DNA from: an archaeon
GTDB lineage: Archaea > Micrarchaeota > Micrarchaeia > Norongarragalinales > UBA97
Reading direction: 5' to 3'
DNA: 64,000 nt
Assembly (NCBI GenBank): GCA_020057405.1
Contig: JAGVFW010000003.1
Span: 62,001-126,000, forward strand
Made by a program: the position numbers and the translations under genes. Shown here one piece after another: positions 8,127-17,250 of the stretch (its first letter is position 1; every line of letters begins with the position of its first letter). The notes beneath the pieces were generated by a model that was given only the letters and a program-made list of their open reading frames with translations, searched no databases and was not told the origin of the DNA.

Positions 8127-11069
8127 TTAGCGTGGGACGATGACGTTGTGCATTCCAAGCGCCCAGGCGGGCGAGCCGGGTTGCAGGGTGTAGTCGTCGG
8201 CACTCGGGTTGGTGAAGAGCGGGTCGGCGATTACCGAGTCGGCGTCATAGCCAAACGCGTTCCACTGGGCCCAGGTGTAATGGCCGTTGGCTCCGCCGTG
8301 CCATGATGCTTCGGGATCGAGAACCGACACAGTGCCGCCGCCGTTCCAAATCAGGTTCTTGCTAAAGCGCGTGTTTGCAGTGCCGACAATGTGGCGCACC
8401 CAATAGAGGTTGGCAGTCGGGTGTCCCGGGTAGTAGACGATGTTGCGCTCAAAGCGGTTGTTTTCGTAGACCGTATTGTTCGCCATTGTCGCGGGGTTGG
8501 GCGCGTTTACCAAAAGCGGGTAATGCGAATAGTATTTTGCGGTGTCGAATCCCCAGCCGGTCATGTTTTGCAGTTCATTCCACATGCCAATGTAGTAAAC
8601 GAAAATGCTCGGCGGGCCCCACTCGCCTTGTGCGTACATGCCGTCGTAGATTCCCTCGACACCGATGTTGTCGTGGATGTAGTTGTCGCGGCCGGCGTGG
8701 ATTTGCGCGAACCCTGAGCCCGTCCTTGCGACGACGTTGTCGTTGATTTCAAATTCGCTTGAAAAGTCATCCGGGTAGATGCCCCAGCTGAAGCCCGGGT
8801 ATTGATAGGTGTTGGTTTGGCTCTTGTACTCGTAGCCGCCCAGGTCGTGGATGAAATTGTGGCGGACGGTGGTGTTGCGGTAGAGCCAGCTGCGGGAGAG
8901 AAATCCGATGCCGCCGGTGTCCTGCGTCTCGCGGTTGAGGTTGTAGACGTGGTTCCACTCGATTACGTTGTCGTTGCCCTGGCCGCCTATTGCAATTCTA
9001 GGCGTGTCGCGTATGGTGTTGTTGGCAATCACGATGCCGACTGCGCGGTAACTGATGGCGGCAGTTGCCTTGTTCAGCGTGCCGGTGTTGTAAATCGAGT
9101 TTCTCAATATACGGTAGTTGCCGGGGGTGAGGGTCTTGAAGTGGTACGCCTCTTGCGAACGGTCCTGGCCAGGCAGCCATGTGCCCCAACCGCTTTGCAA
9201 GTCTATGGCTGAACCGCCAGTGTCGTGAATAGTGTTGTCGGTAAACTCAAGGTTGTAGAAGTTAGTGTCCTGGCTCGGGTCGGAATAGGCTTCGATGCCC
9301 TTGCCGGTCAGGAAGGGCCCGCCGTTTGGCCGCGAGTTTTCGTTGTTGGCAATGTTGCGAATTTCGCTGTTGCGGATTGTGATGTCGTGGGCGTTCTTGA
9401 TTGTGAAGCCCTGGGCGCGGAATTCTTCTAGGGTGAGGCCGTTGAATTCGAGGTGGTGCGTGCCGGTGTCGACGAAAATACCCAGCGTTGTTGACGGCAC
9501 TGAGGCGCGGTCGTTTGTTGAATAAGCCGACGGCGGATAGACGTAGAGCTTTTGTACAGTGCTGTCGTAGAACCACTCACCTGGAACGTCAAGCGCTGCT
9601 CGCACGTGCTGGATGTAGAAGCGGTTGCCTTTGAGGATCGTGTAAGATGCGCCGGTGCCCCACTCAAGCAACCTAAGCGAGCCGTTTGAAGAGTCAACGC
9701 GCTCTAGCTTGCCAATGCCGTTCCAGTAGTTGGGGCCAGTGTAAATCACAAGCTGGCTGTTCTGCATTTGCCACGAGCTGGAGTCAAAAGCGTTTGGCTG
9801 GAACAGCACGAGCTTGTCGCTGATGTTGGTTGAGGCGCTTGCTAGCACGAAAGAGCCTGCCCACGGGTCTGTTTGACCGAAGTTTGGAGTAACGGCGTTT
9901 GGATAGCGCGCGGGTTCGAGAAGTTTTCCGTTCCAGAAGAGAACTAGCTGGCCGTTGGTGAAAACTGACGGTGCGACTGTAGCCTCGTAAACGTTCGATT
10001 GAGAGGACGGACTGAATGCAGTGATTGAATTGCTTCCGCGAAGGATTGGCGTTTCGCCGTAGTAGTTGCGCCAAATTATGCGGTAGCCGCTCTTGCCCGA
10101 GTCAGTTGCGGCGTAGAGGCTCAGTTGGCTTGCGAGATTGTAGGCGCCGCCTCGCAGAAATATGACGACGTTTTTCGTCATTCCTGAGGTGATGTTGGTG
10201 CGGACGGTAGTTTGGGCTTTTGAGAGTGTTAGGAAGGGTGCGGTTAGGGTGCCGGGGTTGGTGTCGCTGCCGTTTGTTGCAACGTAGAAGAATACGGTTG
10301 AGTCGCAGGCATCCCCAACGCCATTGCCGTCGGCGTCCCATTGGTTTGCGTTGGAGGTTGTGGGGCAGTTGTCGAGTGAGTCGGGGATGCCGTCGCCATC
10401 GGAATCGGGCAAGGGCGTTGGAGTTGGCGTTGGGGAACCATTCGGGGTTGGTGTCGGAGAACCGTTTGGAGTTGGCGATGGCGTGGGAGTGCCGCTTGGT
10501 GTCGGGGTGGGCGAACCCTGCGGTCCTGGAGTCGGCGTTGCCGTCGGTAGAGGAGTCGGCGAGGGCCTTGGCGTGACTATGGGTTCGGTTGAGTTAACGC
10601 AATTGGTTGCATCGACAATTTGCGCACCGCTGCACGCTGCGACGCACTCGTTAAAGTAAGTCCGACCGTCATTGCCGCAGACCGGCGTGTAGACGCTTGG
10701 GCAAGCGCAGGGGTCGGGCGTAGGCGTTGCCGTCGGCACCGGAGTCGGCTGGACTGAAGGCATTGGCGTGGGCGATGGGCTGGGCGTGACGATTGGCGTT
10801 GAGAACATATCGACTCCACGCAAGCCGAATAAGCTTTCGCCCAGCTCGCGAATTTTGGCCGCAACTTTCTCTTGCGCGCCGACCACGTGCTCAGCAGCGG
10901 TGACGACGGGAGTGTATTCGGCTTGCGTTGGCGGGGACGAGACGACGAAAAACGAGCCAGCCATTACAACGTAAGCGAGAACGGCGATTAGGAAAACGAT
11001 TGTAAACGCGGATGAAACGCCTTCGCCGAGCTTGCCTTTGATTGCAGCCAGCTCTTCCCCCAAGTTCAC
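8127..11069 (-). CDS. Secreted multi-domain surface protein: Kazal, TSP3 and right-handed beta-helix
   Basis: A 980-residue protein, anchored or exported through one hydrophobic segment (residues ~20-45). Then come a Kazal-like domain (CACPSVYTPVCGNDGRTY), a long Pro/Thr-rich linker and a thrombospondin type-3 calcium loop (DSDGDGIPDSLDNCP...GDACD). The C-terminal ~650 residues have repeated N-x-I and D-N-x-I turns of a right-handed parallel beta-helix, as in carbohydrate-active or adhesive proteins. A close paralogue lies at 20933-23704: the first ~330 residues and the promoter are nearly the same, the helix domains differ. The start is GTG behind a TATA box (TTCTTAAATTCC, 11087-11098). Substrate unknown. 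Confidence 0.85.
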   Translation of the reverse strand: MNLGEELAAIKGKLGEGVSSAFTIVFLIAVLAYVVMAGSFFVVSSPPTQAEYTPVVTAAEHVVGAQEKVAAKIRELGESLFGLRGVDMFSTPIVTPSPSPTPMPSVQPTPVPTATPTPDPCACPSVYTPVCGNDGRTYFNECVAACSGAQIVDATNCVNSTEPIVTPRPSPTPLPTATPTPGPQGSPTPTPSGTPTPSPTPNGSPTPTPNGSPTPTPTPLPDSDGDGIPDSLDNCPTTSNANQWDADGNGVGDACDSTVFFYVATNGSDTNPGTLTAPFLTLSKAQTTVRTNITSGMTKNVVIFLRGGAYNLASQLSLYAATDSGKSGYRIIWRNYYGETPILRGSNSITAFSPSSQSNVYEATVAPSVFTNGQLVLFWNGKLLEPARYPNAVTPNFGQTDPWAGSFVLASASTNISDKLVLFQPNAFDSSSWQMQNSQLVIYTGPNYWNGIGKLERVDSSNGSLRLLEWGTGASYTILKGNRFYIQHVRAALDVPGEWFYDSTVQKLYVYPPSAYSTNDRASVPSTTLGIFVDTGTHHLEFNGLTLEEFRAQGFTIKNAHDITIRNSEIRNIANNENSRPNGGPFLTGKGIEAYSDPSQDTNFYNLEFTDNTIHDTGGSAIDLQSGWGTWLPGQDRSQEAYHFKTLTPGNYRILRNSIYNTGTLNKATAAISYRAVGIVIANNTIRDTPRIAIGGQGNDNVIEWNHVYNLNRETQDTGGIGFLSRSWLYRNTTVRHNFIHDLGGYEYKSQTNTYQYPGFSWGIYPDDFSSEFEINDNVVARTGSGFAQIHAGRDNYIHDNIGVEGIYDGMYAQGEWGPPSIFVYYIGMWNELQNMTGWGFDTAKYYSHYPLLVNAPNPATMANNTVYENNRFERNIVYYPGHPTANLYWVRHIVGTANTRFSKNLIWNGGGTVSVLDPEASWHGGANGHYTWAQWNAFGYDADSVIADPLFTNPSADDYTLQPGSPAWALGMHNVIVPR

Positions 11070-11112
11070 CTAGGAGTAACGCAAGCGGAATTTAAGAAAT
11101 GAATGGCCAGCA

Positions 11113-12060
11113 TTAACGCGCCGCAAGAGGCTTGGCGAAATCCTTGCTTACTGAGGCCAGGTATTCCTCGATGTTCTTTCGCGTAGTCACCCACGCCCTG
11201 CCGCGCTTGAGTGCGTTGAGCCGGCCTTTCCTTGCAAGGAGGCTTAGGTATTCCTGGCTGTAGGGAGTGAGCTTTGCGGCATCTGAGAGTGAAATGAGGC
11301 CGGTTTTTTCGGATGGCTTTTCCAGGACTTCAAGGTAGAGGTCAAGCGAGCGTTCCACACTCCTTGCAACCAGTTCAACAAATGATCCGAAGGTTCCCGT
11401 GCGGGCGGCGTCAAGCGAAGAGTAGTAGCGGGGCCGATCGCCCTTTAGGATAACCGCGGGGGGAAAGCCGTGACGCATTAGAAAGAGGTTCGTCAGCAAC
11501 CGGGCCGTTCGGCCGTTGCCGTCAACGAACGGGTGGATGTCAACTAGCTTGAAGTGCGCGAGGGCCGCGAATTCAACTGATTCAAGCAAGCCGCGGGGCT
11601 CGGCCTTCAAAAACTTGACGAACTCCGTCATCAAGTGCGGCACTTTTTCGGGCGAGGGCGGAGTAAACTCCGAGCCCGTGATGCGTACGCGCTCGCGGCG
11701 GTAAAATCCGGCTCCGTGCGGGTCGATGCGGTCAAGCACGAGCGCGTGAATCTCAAGCACGTCAGCCTCGGAAATGCTCTTTTTCTTGAGCAGGCCATTG
11801 ACGAAGTCTATCGCGGCCTTATGGTTCGTCACTTCCAAGTGCTCGCGCATGCTCTTGCCCCCCACCGTAATGCCATCCCTAAGTACCAGCATCGTCTCGC
11901 GCAAAGTAAGCGAATTGCCTTCAATCGCGTTGGAATGGTAAGTCCACTCTAGCTCGAACCTCTCGCGAAGCTTTTCGAGCGACGCCGGAGGAATCGGCCT
12001 CAGCGCGTCAAGCCTCCGCCGCTTCTCCAAAATCCGCCCGGCAAGAACTGCTGGAATCAT
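11113..12060 (-). CDS. Fic family protein (class II) with C-terminal HTH-like domain
   Basis: A 315-residue Fic AMP-transferase. The catalytic motif is HPFVDGNGRTARLL. The N-terminal autoinhibitory helix SNAIEGN precedes it, which defines class II Fic proteins. Residues ~255-310 contain LSDAAKLTPYSQEYLSLLARKG followed by a wing-like ALKRGRAWV, a likely DNA-binding excisionase/HTH domain. Target proteins are unknown. The promoter contains several TATCGGATA-type sites, so self-repression by the C-terminal domain is plausible (inference). It lacks the extra N-terminal domain of the two Fic proteins in the 17-20 kb region. Confidence 0.9.
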   Translation of the reverse strand: MIPAVLAGRILEKRRRLDALRPIPPASLEKLRERFELEWTYHSNAIEGNSLTLRETMLVLRDGITVGGKSMREHLEVTNHKAAIDFVNGLLKKKSISEADVLEIHALVLDRIDPHGAGFYRRERVRITGSEFTPPSPEKVPHLMTEFVKFLKAEPRGLLESVEFAALAHFKLVDIHPFVDGNGRTARLLTNLFLMRHGFPPAVILKGDRPRYYSSLDAARTGTFGSFVELVARSVERSLDLYLEVLEKPSEKTGLISLSDAAKLTPYSQEYLSLLARKGRLNALKRGRAWVTTRKNIEEYLASVSKDFAKPLAAR

Positions 12061-12076
12061 AACAACAATTAGACGA

Positions 12077-12134
12077 TACCGATATTTAAGCCTATCCGAT
12101 AATTAAAGTATCGGAATGCGCGAAGTATCGGATA
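12077..12134 (-). promoter_or_regulatory. fic (11113) promoter with four TATCGGATA-type operators
   Basis: The TATA box on the minus strand is GGCTTAAATATC (12081-12092). Around it lie TACCGATA (12077-12084), TATCCGATA (12093-12101), TATCGGAA (12109-12116) and TATCGGATA (12126-12134). The second and fourth are perfect inverted 9-mers. Two sites flank the TATA box directly, an arrangement that would block TBP binding when occupied. Confidence 0.6.
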
Positions 12135-12186
12135 TGCCCCACGCGAGCCGTTGCTTCAGGTAAACTGCTCAAAAACTCGGGGCCCG

Positions 12187-13182
12187 TTAATCCCACTTGA
12201 GCGAGCCGGCAGTCTGGTATTCGGTGACGCGCGTCTCGAAGAAGTTCTTTTCTTTCGGGAGGTCGGCGGACTGGCTCATCCATGGAAACGGGTTTTCAGT
12301 GTTGTAGGCCTTTGGCAGGCCGATGCGCTCGAAGCGGCGGTCGGCGATGTACTCGACGTAGGCGGCGAACTGGTCTGAGCGGATGCCGACGATGCCGTCG
12401 GGGCAGGCTTCGTAGGCGTACTTCTTCTCAAGCTCGACGGCCTTCTTGATTAGCTCAATGATGTTCTTCTCGAAAGCCGGAGTCCACACTCTTGGGTTCT
12501 CGGCCTTGATCGTGTTGATGAGGTCGCAGCCGTAGGCCAGGTGCAGGCTCTCGTCGCGCATGATGTACTCGAACTGCTCGCCTATGCCGATCATCTTGTT
12601 CTGGCGCTTTAGTGCAAGCATCATGGCGAAGCCCGCGTAGAAGAAAATGCCTTCCATGATGACGTAGTAGCCGACGAGGTCGTGGAGGAAGAGCCGGATG
12701 TTCTCGTCGCTGTCTGTCAAGAAGGTCGGGTCGAAAATGCTCTTGGTCAACTCGACGACGTAATCGTCTTTCGCCTTGATGCAGGGGATGGTGTTGTACA
12801 TGTTGTAAATCGTGTCCGGGTCAAGGCCAAGCGTGTCACAACAATAGATGAAAGTGTCAGTGTGGACTGCCTCCTCATAAGCCTGGCGCAGCATGTATTG
12901 CCTGCATTCCGGATTTGTCACGTGGCGGTAGACGGCGAGCACGATGTTGTTTGCGGTAAGCGACTCGGCGGTTGAGAAGAAGCCCAGGTTCCACAGGATG
13001 AGCTTGCGTTCCTCCGGCGAAAGGACTTTAGGCGACTTCCACTGCTCGACGTCCTTTTGCATTGACACTTCTTCCGGGGTCCAGTTGTTTGCGATGCCGT
13101 CCTTGTAGTACTTGCGCGCCCAAAGGTAGGACATCGGGAGAATCTTGTTCGGGTCGGTCTTGCTGTTGTTGATTATGGGCAT
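12187..13182 (-). CDS. nrdB: Ribonucleotide reductase beta subunit, predicted class Ic
   Basis: A 331-residue ferritin-like R2 subunit supplying the oxidant for NrdA. The six metal ligands can be placed as E73, E104, H107, E177, E211 and H214. The radical tyrosine is replaced by F111 in EEAVHTDTF. As remembered, these positions show a constant offset of 16 from the Chlamydia trachomatis R2 residues E89, E120, H123, F127, E193, E227 and H230. That enzyme uses a Mn/Fe cofactor with no tyrosyl radical, so a Mn/Fe cofactor is predicted here. The gene is 39 nt downstream of nrdA. Confidence 0.94.
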   Translation of the reverse strand: MPIINNSKTDPNKILPMSYLWARKYYKDGIANNWTPEEVSMQKDVEQWKSPKVLSPEERKLILWNLGFFSTAESLTANNIVLAVYRHVTNPECRQYMLRQAYEEAVHTDTFIYCCDTLGLDPDTIYNMYNTIPCIKAKDDYVVELTKSIFDPTFLTDSDENIRLFLHDLVGYYVIMEGIFFYAGFAMMLALKRQNKMIGIGEQFEYIMRDESLHLAYGCDLINTIKAENPRVWTPAFEKNIIELIKKAVELEKKYAYEACPDGIVGIRSDQFAAYVEYIADRRFERIGLPKAYNTENPFPWMSQSADLPKEKNFFETRVTEYQTAGSLKWD

Positions 13183-13221
13183 TTTTCACACCTTTTGATT
13201 GAGTTAATATTTTGGGTAAAA

Positions 13222-16212
13222 CTACTGGCAGGCTTCGCATTCGGGGTCGCCCACGCACACGAGGCCTGCATTCTTTGCGGCCGGGTCAAACTTGCCTTCT
13301 GCGGCCAGCTTCTTGGCTGCCATCTCAAGTGCGTTAGGAGCGCGGAACTCGGGTGCGGCTTGGCCTTGCTCGACTGCGGGCTGGACTACGGGCCTTGACA
13401 CTGCGCCTTCCATCACGGTGGTCCTGCCGGCGCCCTCCATTGCCATCATTGGCGCGCGGCGGGAGGCGGCGACGTCGACTGCAACTTGCGCAGAGGCGAG
13501 TGCCGTTGCGCCCGCGTCTTGCGCAACTGTCGCGTACTCGCGCTTTTGCGTGAAACCGTATTTCGTGTCTAGCGTTGACTTCTCGATTTGCGATGCGGCG
13601 AGGGTGCGCAGGTAGTAAGTCGTCTTCAGGCCCGCGTGCCATGCTGCAAAGTAAGTGTCGTCAAGCGCCTTGCCTGTTGCCCCGCCCATGAATATGTTGA
13701 GCGACTGGCTCTGGTCAATCCACTTGCCCCTAACGGCCGCGTGCTTGATGAGGCACTCGGACTCTACTTCAAACGCTTCCTTGTACTTTTCTTTGAGCTC
13801 TTTTGGAACGCCGGGGATGAGTTGGATGCTGCCGTCGTAGTACTTGAGTTGCTCAAGCATTTCGGTGTTCCACAGGCCCATGCCTTTTAGGTCCTCGACG
13901 AGGCCGGAGTTCACTATGGTGAACTCGCCGCTGATGTTGGCCTTCACATAGATGTTTTTGTAGATGGGCTCGATTGAGGGAAGGCAGCCGGCGATGTTGG
14001 AGATTGTCGCAGTCGGGGCGATTGCCATGGTGTTCGAGTTGCGCATGCCGTGCTTTCGCACGCTCTCGCGGACGGGAGTCCAGTCAAGCGACTCGTTTCG
14101 GTTGACTTCGACTTTCATGCCGCGCTCTTCCTCAAGCAATTGAAGGGTGTCAAGGGGGAATAGCCCCCGGTCCCACTTGCTGCCCTGATAGGATTCGTAG
14201 GTGCCGCGCTCTTTGGCAAGCTCGCTTGAAGCGAGGATGGCGTGGTAGGCGATGAATTCCATCATGTTGTCGGAAAACTCGATTGCCGCGGGCGAGTCAA
14301 AGGACAAATCCATTGCATAGAGGCTGTCTTGGAAGCCCATGATGCCTAAGCCGACTGGCCGGTGGCGCATGTTTGAGACTTTAGCCTCCGGAGTTGGGTA
14401 GTAGTTTACGTCAATGACGTTGTCCAGCATGCGCATGCCGGTCTTGGTGGTCGCCGCGAGAAGCTCGCGGTCGAGCTTGCTGCCATCCAGGTGGCGGGAG
14501 AGGTTGATTGAACCCAGGTTGCACACTGCAGTCTCTTCGGCCGAGGTGTTGAGCGTGATTTCAGTGCACAAGTTGCTGGAGTGCACCACGCCGGCGTGGT
14601 CCTGCGGCGAACGGATGTTGCACGGGTCCTTGAAAGTTACCCACGGGTGGCCGGTCTCGAAGAGGCGCGTTAGCATTTTCCGCCAGAGCTGGCGGGCTGA
14701 GAGGACTTTGTGCTTCTTGATTTGGCCGTTGCGGGCTTTTTCCTCGTAGCCTAGGTACTGGCTTTCGAACTTGCTTCCGTAAATGTGGTGCAGGTCGGGC
14801 ACTTCCTCTGGGGAAAAGAGCGTCCAGGTCTCGTCTGCGGCAACGCGCTTCATGAAGAGGTCGGGAATCCAGTTGGCCGTGTTCATGTCGTGCGTTCGGC
14901 GGCGCTCGTCGCCAGTGTTGCGGCGCAGGTCGAGGAAGTCCTCTATGTCAAGGTGCCACGTCTCGAGGTAGGCGCATGTCGCTCCGCGTCTCTTGCCGCT
15001 TCGGTTGATGGCGACAGTCACGTCGTTGGCGATTTTGAGGAATGGGATTACGCCCTGGCTCTCGACTTTGGTGCTTTTTATCCACGAGCCGGTCGCTCGG
15101 ATGTTGCTCCAGTCGTTGCCAAGCCCTCCGCTCCACTTCGAGAGCTGCGCGTTGTCGCCGAAGCTCTTGAAAATGTCGGTCAAGTCGTCGCTCACGGTGG
15201 TGAGATAACAAGAGGAGAGCTGCGGCCGCGCGGTTCCCGAGTGGAAGAGCGTCGGGGTCGAGGGGACGAAACGCATGAGAGAAATTGCGTCGTAGAACTC
15301 GAGTGCCTTTGCTTCCTTGTGCTTCTCGTTTAGGGACAGGCCCATTGCTACGCGCATCCAGAATGACTGCGGGAGTTCGGCGCGCTTGCCGGCGACGCTG
15401 AAGAAGTACCGCTCGTAGAGAGTCTGGATGCCGATGTATTGGAAGAGCGCGTCGCGGCCGGGAACTAGCCCGCCGGCCATCTTGTCGAGGTCGAAATCGA
15501 GCATGCGCTTGTCGAGTGTGCCCTCGTCGACGCCGGCGAGGATGCCTTTTGCGAACGCCGTGCGGTATGCCGCTTCCATTTCCTCGTCCTTGATTGAGCG
15601 GCCGATGACTTCCTTGTAGAGCTTTTGGAGAAATAGGTTGGCGGACAGGTAGCTATAGGCCGGGTCGCGCTCGATGAAGGAAATGCTTGAGAGGATGAGG
15701 GTCTTCTCTAGCTCGTCGGTTGAAATGCCGTCGTAGACGTTTTTCAGCGCCTCTTTTGAGACGAGCTCGACTGAAACGGCATCGCCAAGCGTGCGGCTGG
15801 AGCGGGCGATTGATGCGTTGAGCTTCATGATGTCGAAGATGACGGTCGCACCGTCGCGCTTTCGCACGCGCAGCTTGCCGAGAAGCGATTTGCGGACGTT
15901 CTGCTGCTTTTCTTCCTCGCGCTGGTCGTGGCGCTTGGCGCGGTAGAGGATGTAGCCTTTTGCGACTTCGTAGAGGCCCTTTTGGACCAAGTGTTTTTCG
16001 ACTAAATCCTGGATGTTCTCGACGTTGGGGTAAAAGTCGGTGAAGCGCCGCTGGACTTCGGTTGTTATTTCGGAAGTGATTTCGTCAACCGCGCCCGGGG
16101 GCAGGTCGGTCTGGGTTGCTGAAACTGCTTTCGAGATTGCGCTCTTGATTCGGTTAGCGTCAAAATCAACTACTTCGCCAGTTCTCCTGACGACCATCAT
16201 TCCGCCGTTCAT
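13222..16212 (-). CDS. nrdA: Ribonucleoside-diphosphate reductase alpha subunit (class I)
   Basis: The catalytic subunit, about 996 residues. Two ATP-cone domains lie at the N-terminus (residues ~5-95 and ~110-205), longer than the usual single cone. The ten-stranded barrel carries SSCYLTT, the catalytic NLCTEITLN and AVCNLGSINLS, giving the active-site cysteines. The C-terminus ends with a CEACQ tail that would exchange electrons with thioredoxin. The start chosen is the ATG at 16212, which follows GGTGGGG at normal spacing; an upstream ATG at 16239 has no such site. It lies 28 nt downstream of nrdR. Confidence 0.95.
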   Translation of the reverse strand: MNGGMMVVRRTGEVVDFDANRIKSAISKAVSATQTDLPPGAVDEITSEITTEVQRRFTDFYPNVENIQDLVEKHLVQKGLYEVAKGYILYRAKRHDQREEEKQQNVRKSLLGKLRVRKRDGATVIFDIMKLNASIARSSRTLGDAVSVELVSKEALKNVYDGISTDELEKTLILSSISFIERDPAYSYLSANLFLQKLYKEVIGRSIKDEEMEAAYRTAFAKGILAGVDEGTLDKRMLDFDLDKMAGGLVPGRDALFQYIGIQTLYERYFFSVAGKRAELPQSFWMRVAMGLSLNEKHKEAKALEFYDAISLMRFVPSTPTLFHSGTARPQLSSCYLTTVSDDLTDIFKSFGDNAQLSKWSGGLGNDWSNIRATGSWIKSTKVESQGVIPFLKIANDVTVAINRSGKRRGATCAYLETWHLDIEDFLDLRRNTGDERRRTHDMNTANWIPDLFMKRVAADETWTLFSPEEVPDLHHIYGSKFESQYLGYEEKARNGQIKKHKVLSARQLWRKMLTRLFETGHPWVTFKDPCNIRSPQDHAGVVHSSNLCTEITLNTSAEETAVCNLGSINLSRHLDGSKLDRELLAATTKTGMRMLDNVIDVNYYPTPEAKVSNMRHRPVGLGIMGFQDSLYAMDLSFDSPAAIEFSDNMMEFIAYHAILASSELAKERGTYESYQGSKWDRGLFPLDTLQLLEEERGMKVEVNRNESLDWTPVRESVRKHGMRNSNTMAIAPTATISNIAGCLPSIEPIYKNIYVKANISGEFTIVNSGLVEDLKGMGLWNTEMLEQLKYYDGSIQLIPGVPKELKEKYKEAFEVESECLIKHAAVRGKWIDQSQSLNIFMGGATGKALDDTYFAAWHAGLKTTYYLRTLAASQIEKSTLDTKYGFTQKREYATVAQDAGATALASAQVAVDVAASRRAPMMAMEGAGRTTVMEGAVSRPVVQPAVEQGQAAPEFRAPNALEMAAKKLAAEGKFDPAAKNAGLVCVGDPECEACQ

Positions 16213-16240
16213 AATCCCCCACCCCAGACCTATAAACAAA

Positions 16241-16732
16241 TTACTGCGATTTTACGATTGCAATTTCCTTCTCTTCCCGCTTGAGCTCGCGCAAGGCCTT
16301 CTCAAACTCGCTCACGTCGGCAAACTCGCGGTAAACGGATGCAAAGCGGATGTAGGCGACCTTATCAAGCGCCTTTAGGTGCGCCATCACCTTTTCCCCA
16401 ACCTGGGCGCTTGCGACTTCCTCGGACTCGCTGCCAAAGCGGAGTTCGGCCTCGATTTCTGCAACAGTCTGGTCAACTTGCTCCATGCTGACTGGACGCT
16501 TGTGACAGGCCTCAACCAGGCCCTTTCGCAGCTTTAGGGGTGAAAACGTCTCGCGCCGGCCGTCTTTTTTGATGACGACTAAGTCGGGCGCCTCGACACG
16601 CTCGTAAGTGGTAAAACGCTTGCCGCAAGCCTCGTTTAGGCACTCCCGTCTGCGGCGGTTTGTTACCTCTCCCTCGGCCTCTCTTTTGTCGAGAACCCGC
16701 GTTTCAACGTGCAAACAAAACGGACATTTCAT
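16241..16732 (-). CDS. nrdR: Transcriptional repressor NrdR
   Basis: A 163-residue nucleotide-sensing repressor of ribonucleotide reductase genes. It starts MKCPFC, followed by RRRRECLNEACGKRFTTYE, a zinc ribbon in which the second Cys pair is spaced by four residues rather than the usual two. The rest is an ATP-cone domain (VIKKDGRRETFSPLKLRKGL). The start at 16732 follows GGTGGGG. It is first in the nrdR-nrdA-nrdB operon and probably binds the palindromes in its own promoter. NrdR is mainly a bacterial protein, so its presence here suggests transfer. Confidence 0.93.
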   Translation of the reverse strand: MKCPFCLHVETRVLDKREAEGEVTNRRRRECLNEACGKRFTTYERVEAPDLVVIKKDGRRETFSPLKLRKGLVEACHKRPVSMEQVDQTVAEIEAELRFGSESEEVASAQVGEKVMAHLKALDKVAYIRFASVYREFADVSEFEKALRELKREEKEIAIVKSQ

Positions 16733-16793
16733 GTAAATTCCCCACCAACATGGCACACGCCAAACAAGTGCCCCAAAACCACCAGTTGTGCCA

Positions 16794-16862
16794 TACAACT
16801 TAATGAAACACAAGCTTTTGTGGTTTTGCGTCATTCTCAACGCTATTCTAGTTTAAATAAGT
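16794..16862 (-). promoter_or_regulatory. nrd operon promoter with NrdR-box-like palindromes
   Basis: A TATA box (TTATTTAAAC on the minus strand, about 16851-16860) precedes two dyads. One is an imperfect palindrome around ACACAAGCTTTTGTGG (16818-16833), close to the bacterial NrdR-box style ACACnnnnTnnnGTGT. The other is AGTTGT-gccat-ACAACT (16794-16810), a perfect 6-bp inverted repeat. Both lie at or just downstream of the expected transcription start, a good position for repression. Confidence 0.5.
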
Positions 16863-17013
16863 TTCGGCTTTCTTCAAGAATATCCCGCCGTTTTAGGGAA
16901 AAACGCGTAGTGCTTTGGTGCGTACGAGAAGTTTGGCGGTTAGGCGCCGATGCTCACTCGGACAAGGTACGGGCGCAAGCAATGGTAAAGTTTATTAATG
17001 GTATTTTTTATAA

Positions 17014-17250
17014 ATGGTAGGTGGTTTTGTGGAGAATGTGAGTGTTGACAAGTCGGGCCGCTTCGTTATTCCAAAGAAGGTGCGAGCCGAGTTTGACACC
17101 AACGTGTTTTCAGTAGAGGTGGAGAAAGACGCCATTGTCTTGCGGCCGAAGAAGGGCCTTAGGGGACTTTTTGGCACGTTTCCGGACCTCGACATGAAGG
17201 AATTCGAGAAATGGAAGAGGGAGGAAGTAGAACGTGAGAATTCTTCTTGA
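17014..17250 (+). CDS. SpoVT/AbrB-type antitoxin (VapB-like)
   Basis: A 78-residue swapped-hairpin DNA-binding protein (VSVDKSGRFVIPKKVR, then VFSVEVEKDAIVLRPKKG) with a charged C-terminal tail that would wrap the toxin. It pairs with the PIN toxin whose start codon lies inside its last 17 nt. Translation may begin at the ATG (17014) or at the GTG at 17029, which has GGTGG just upstream. An AT-rich stretch (TTTATTAATG) supplies a promoter. Confidence 0.87.
   Translation: MVGGFVENVSVDKSGRFVIPKKVRAEFDTNVFSVEVEKDAIVLRPKKGLRGLFGTFPDLDMKEFEKWKREEVERENSS

Noticed and set aside
10400-10800. Tandem DNA repeats in the surface protein genes
   Set aside because: The repetitive stretches encode in-frame Pro/Thr-rich linkers, and the same applies to 23030-23450, 33120-33560, 35800-36230 and 36400-37370.
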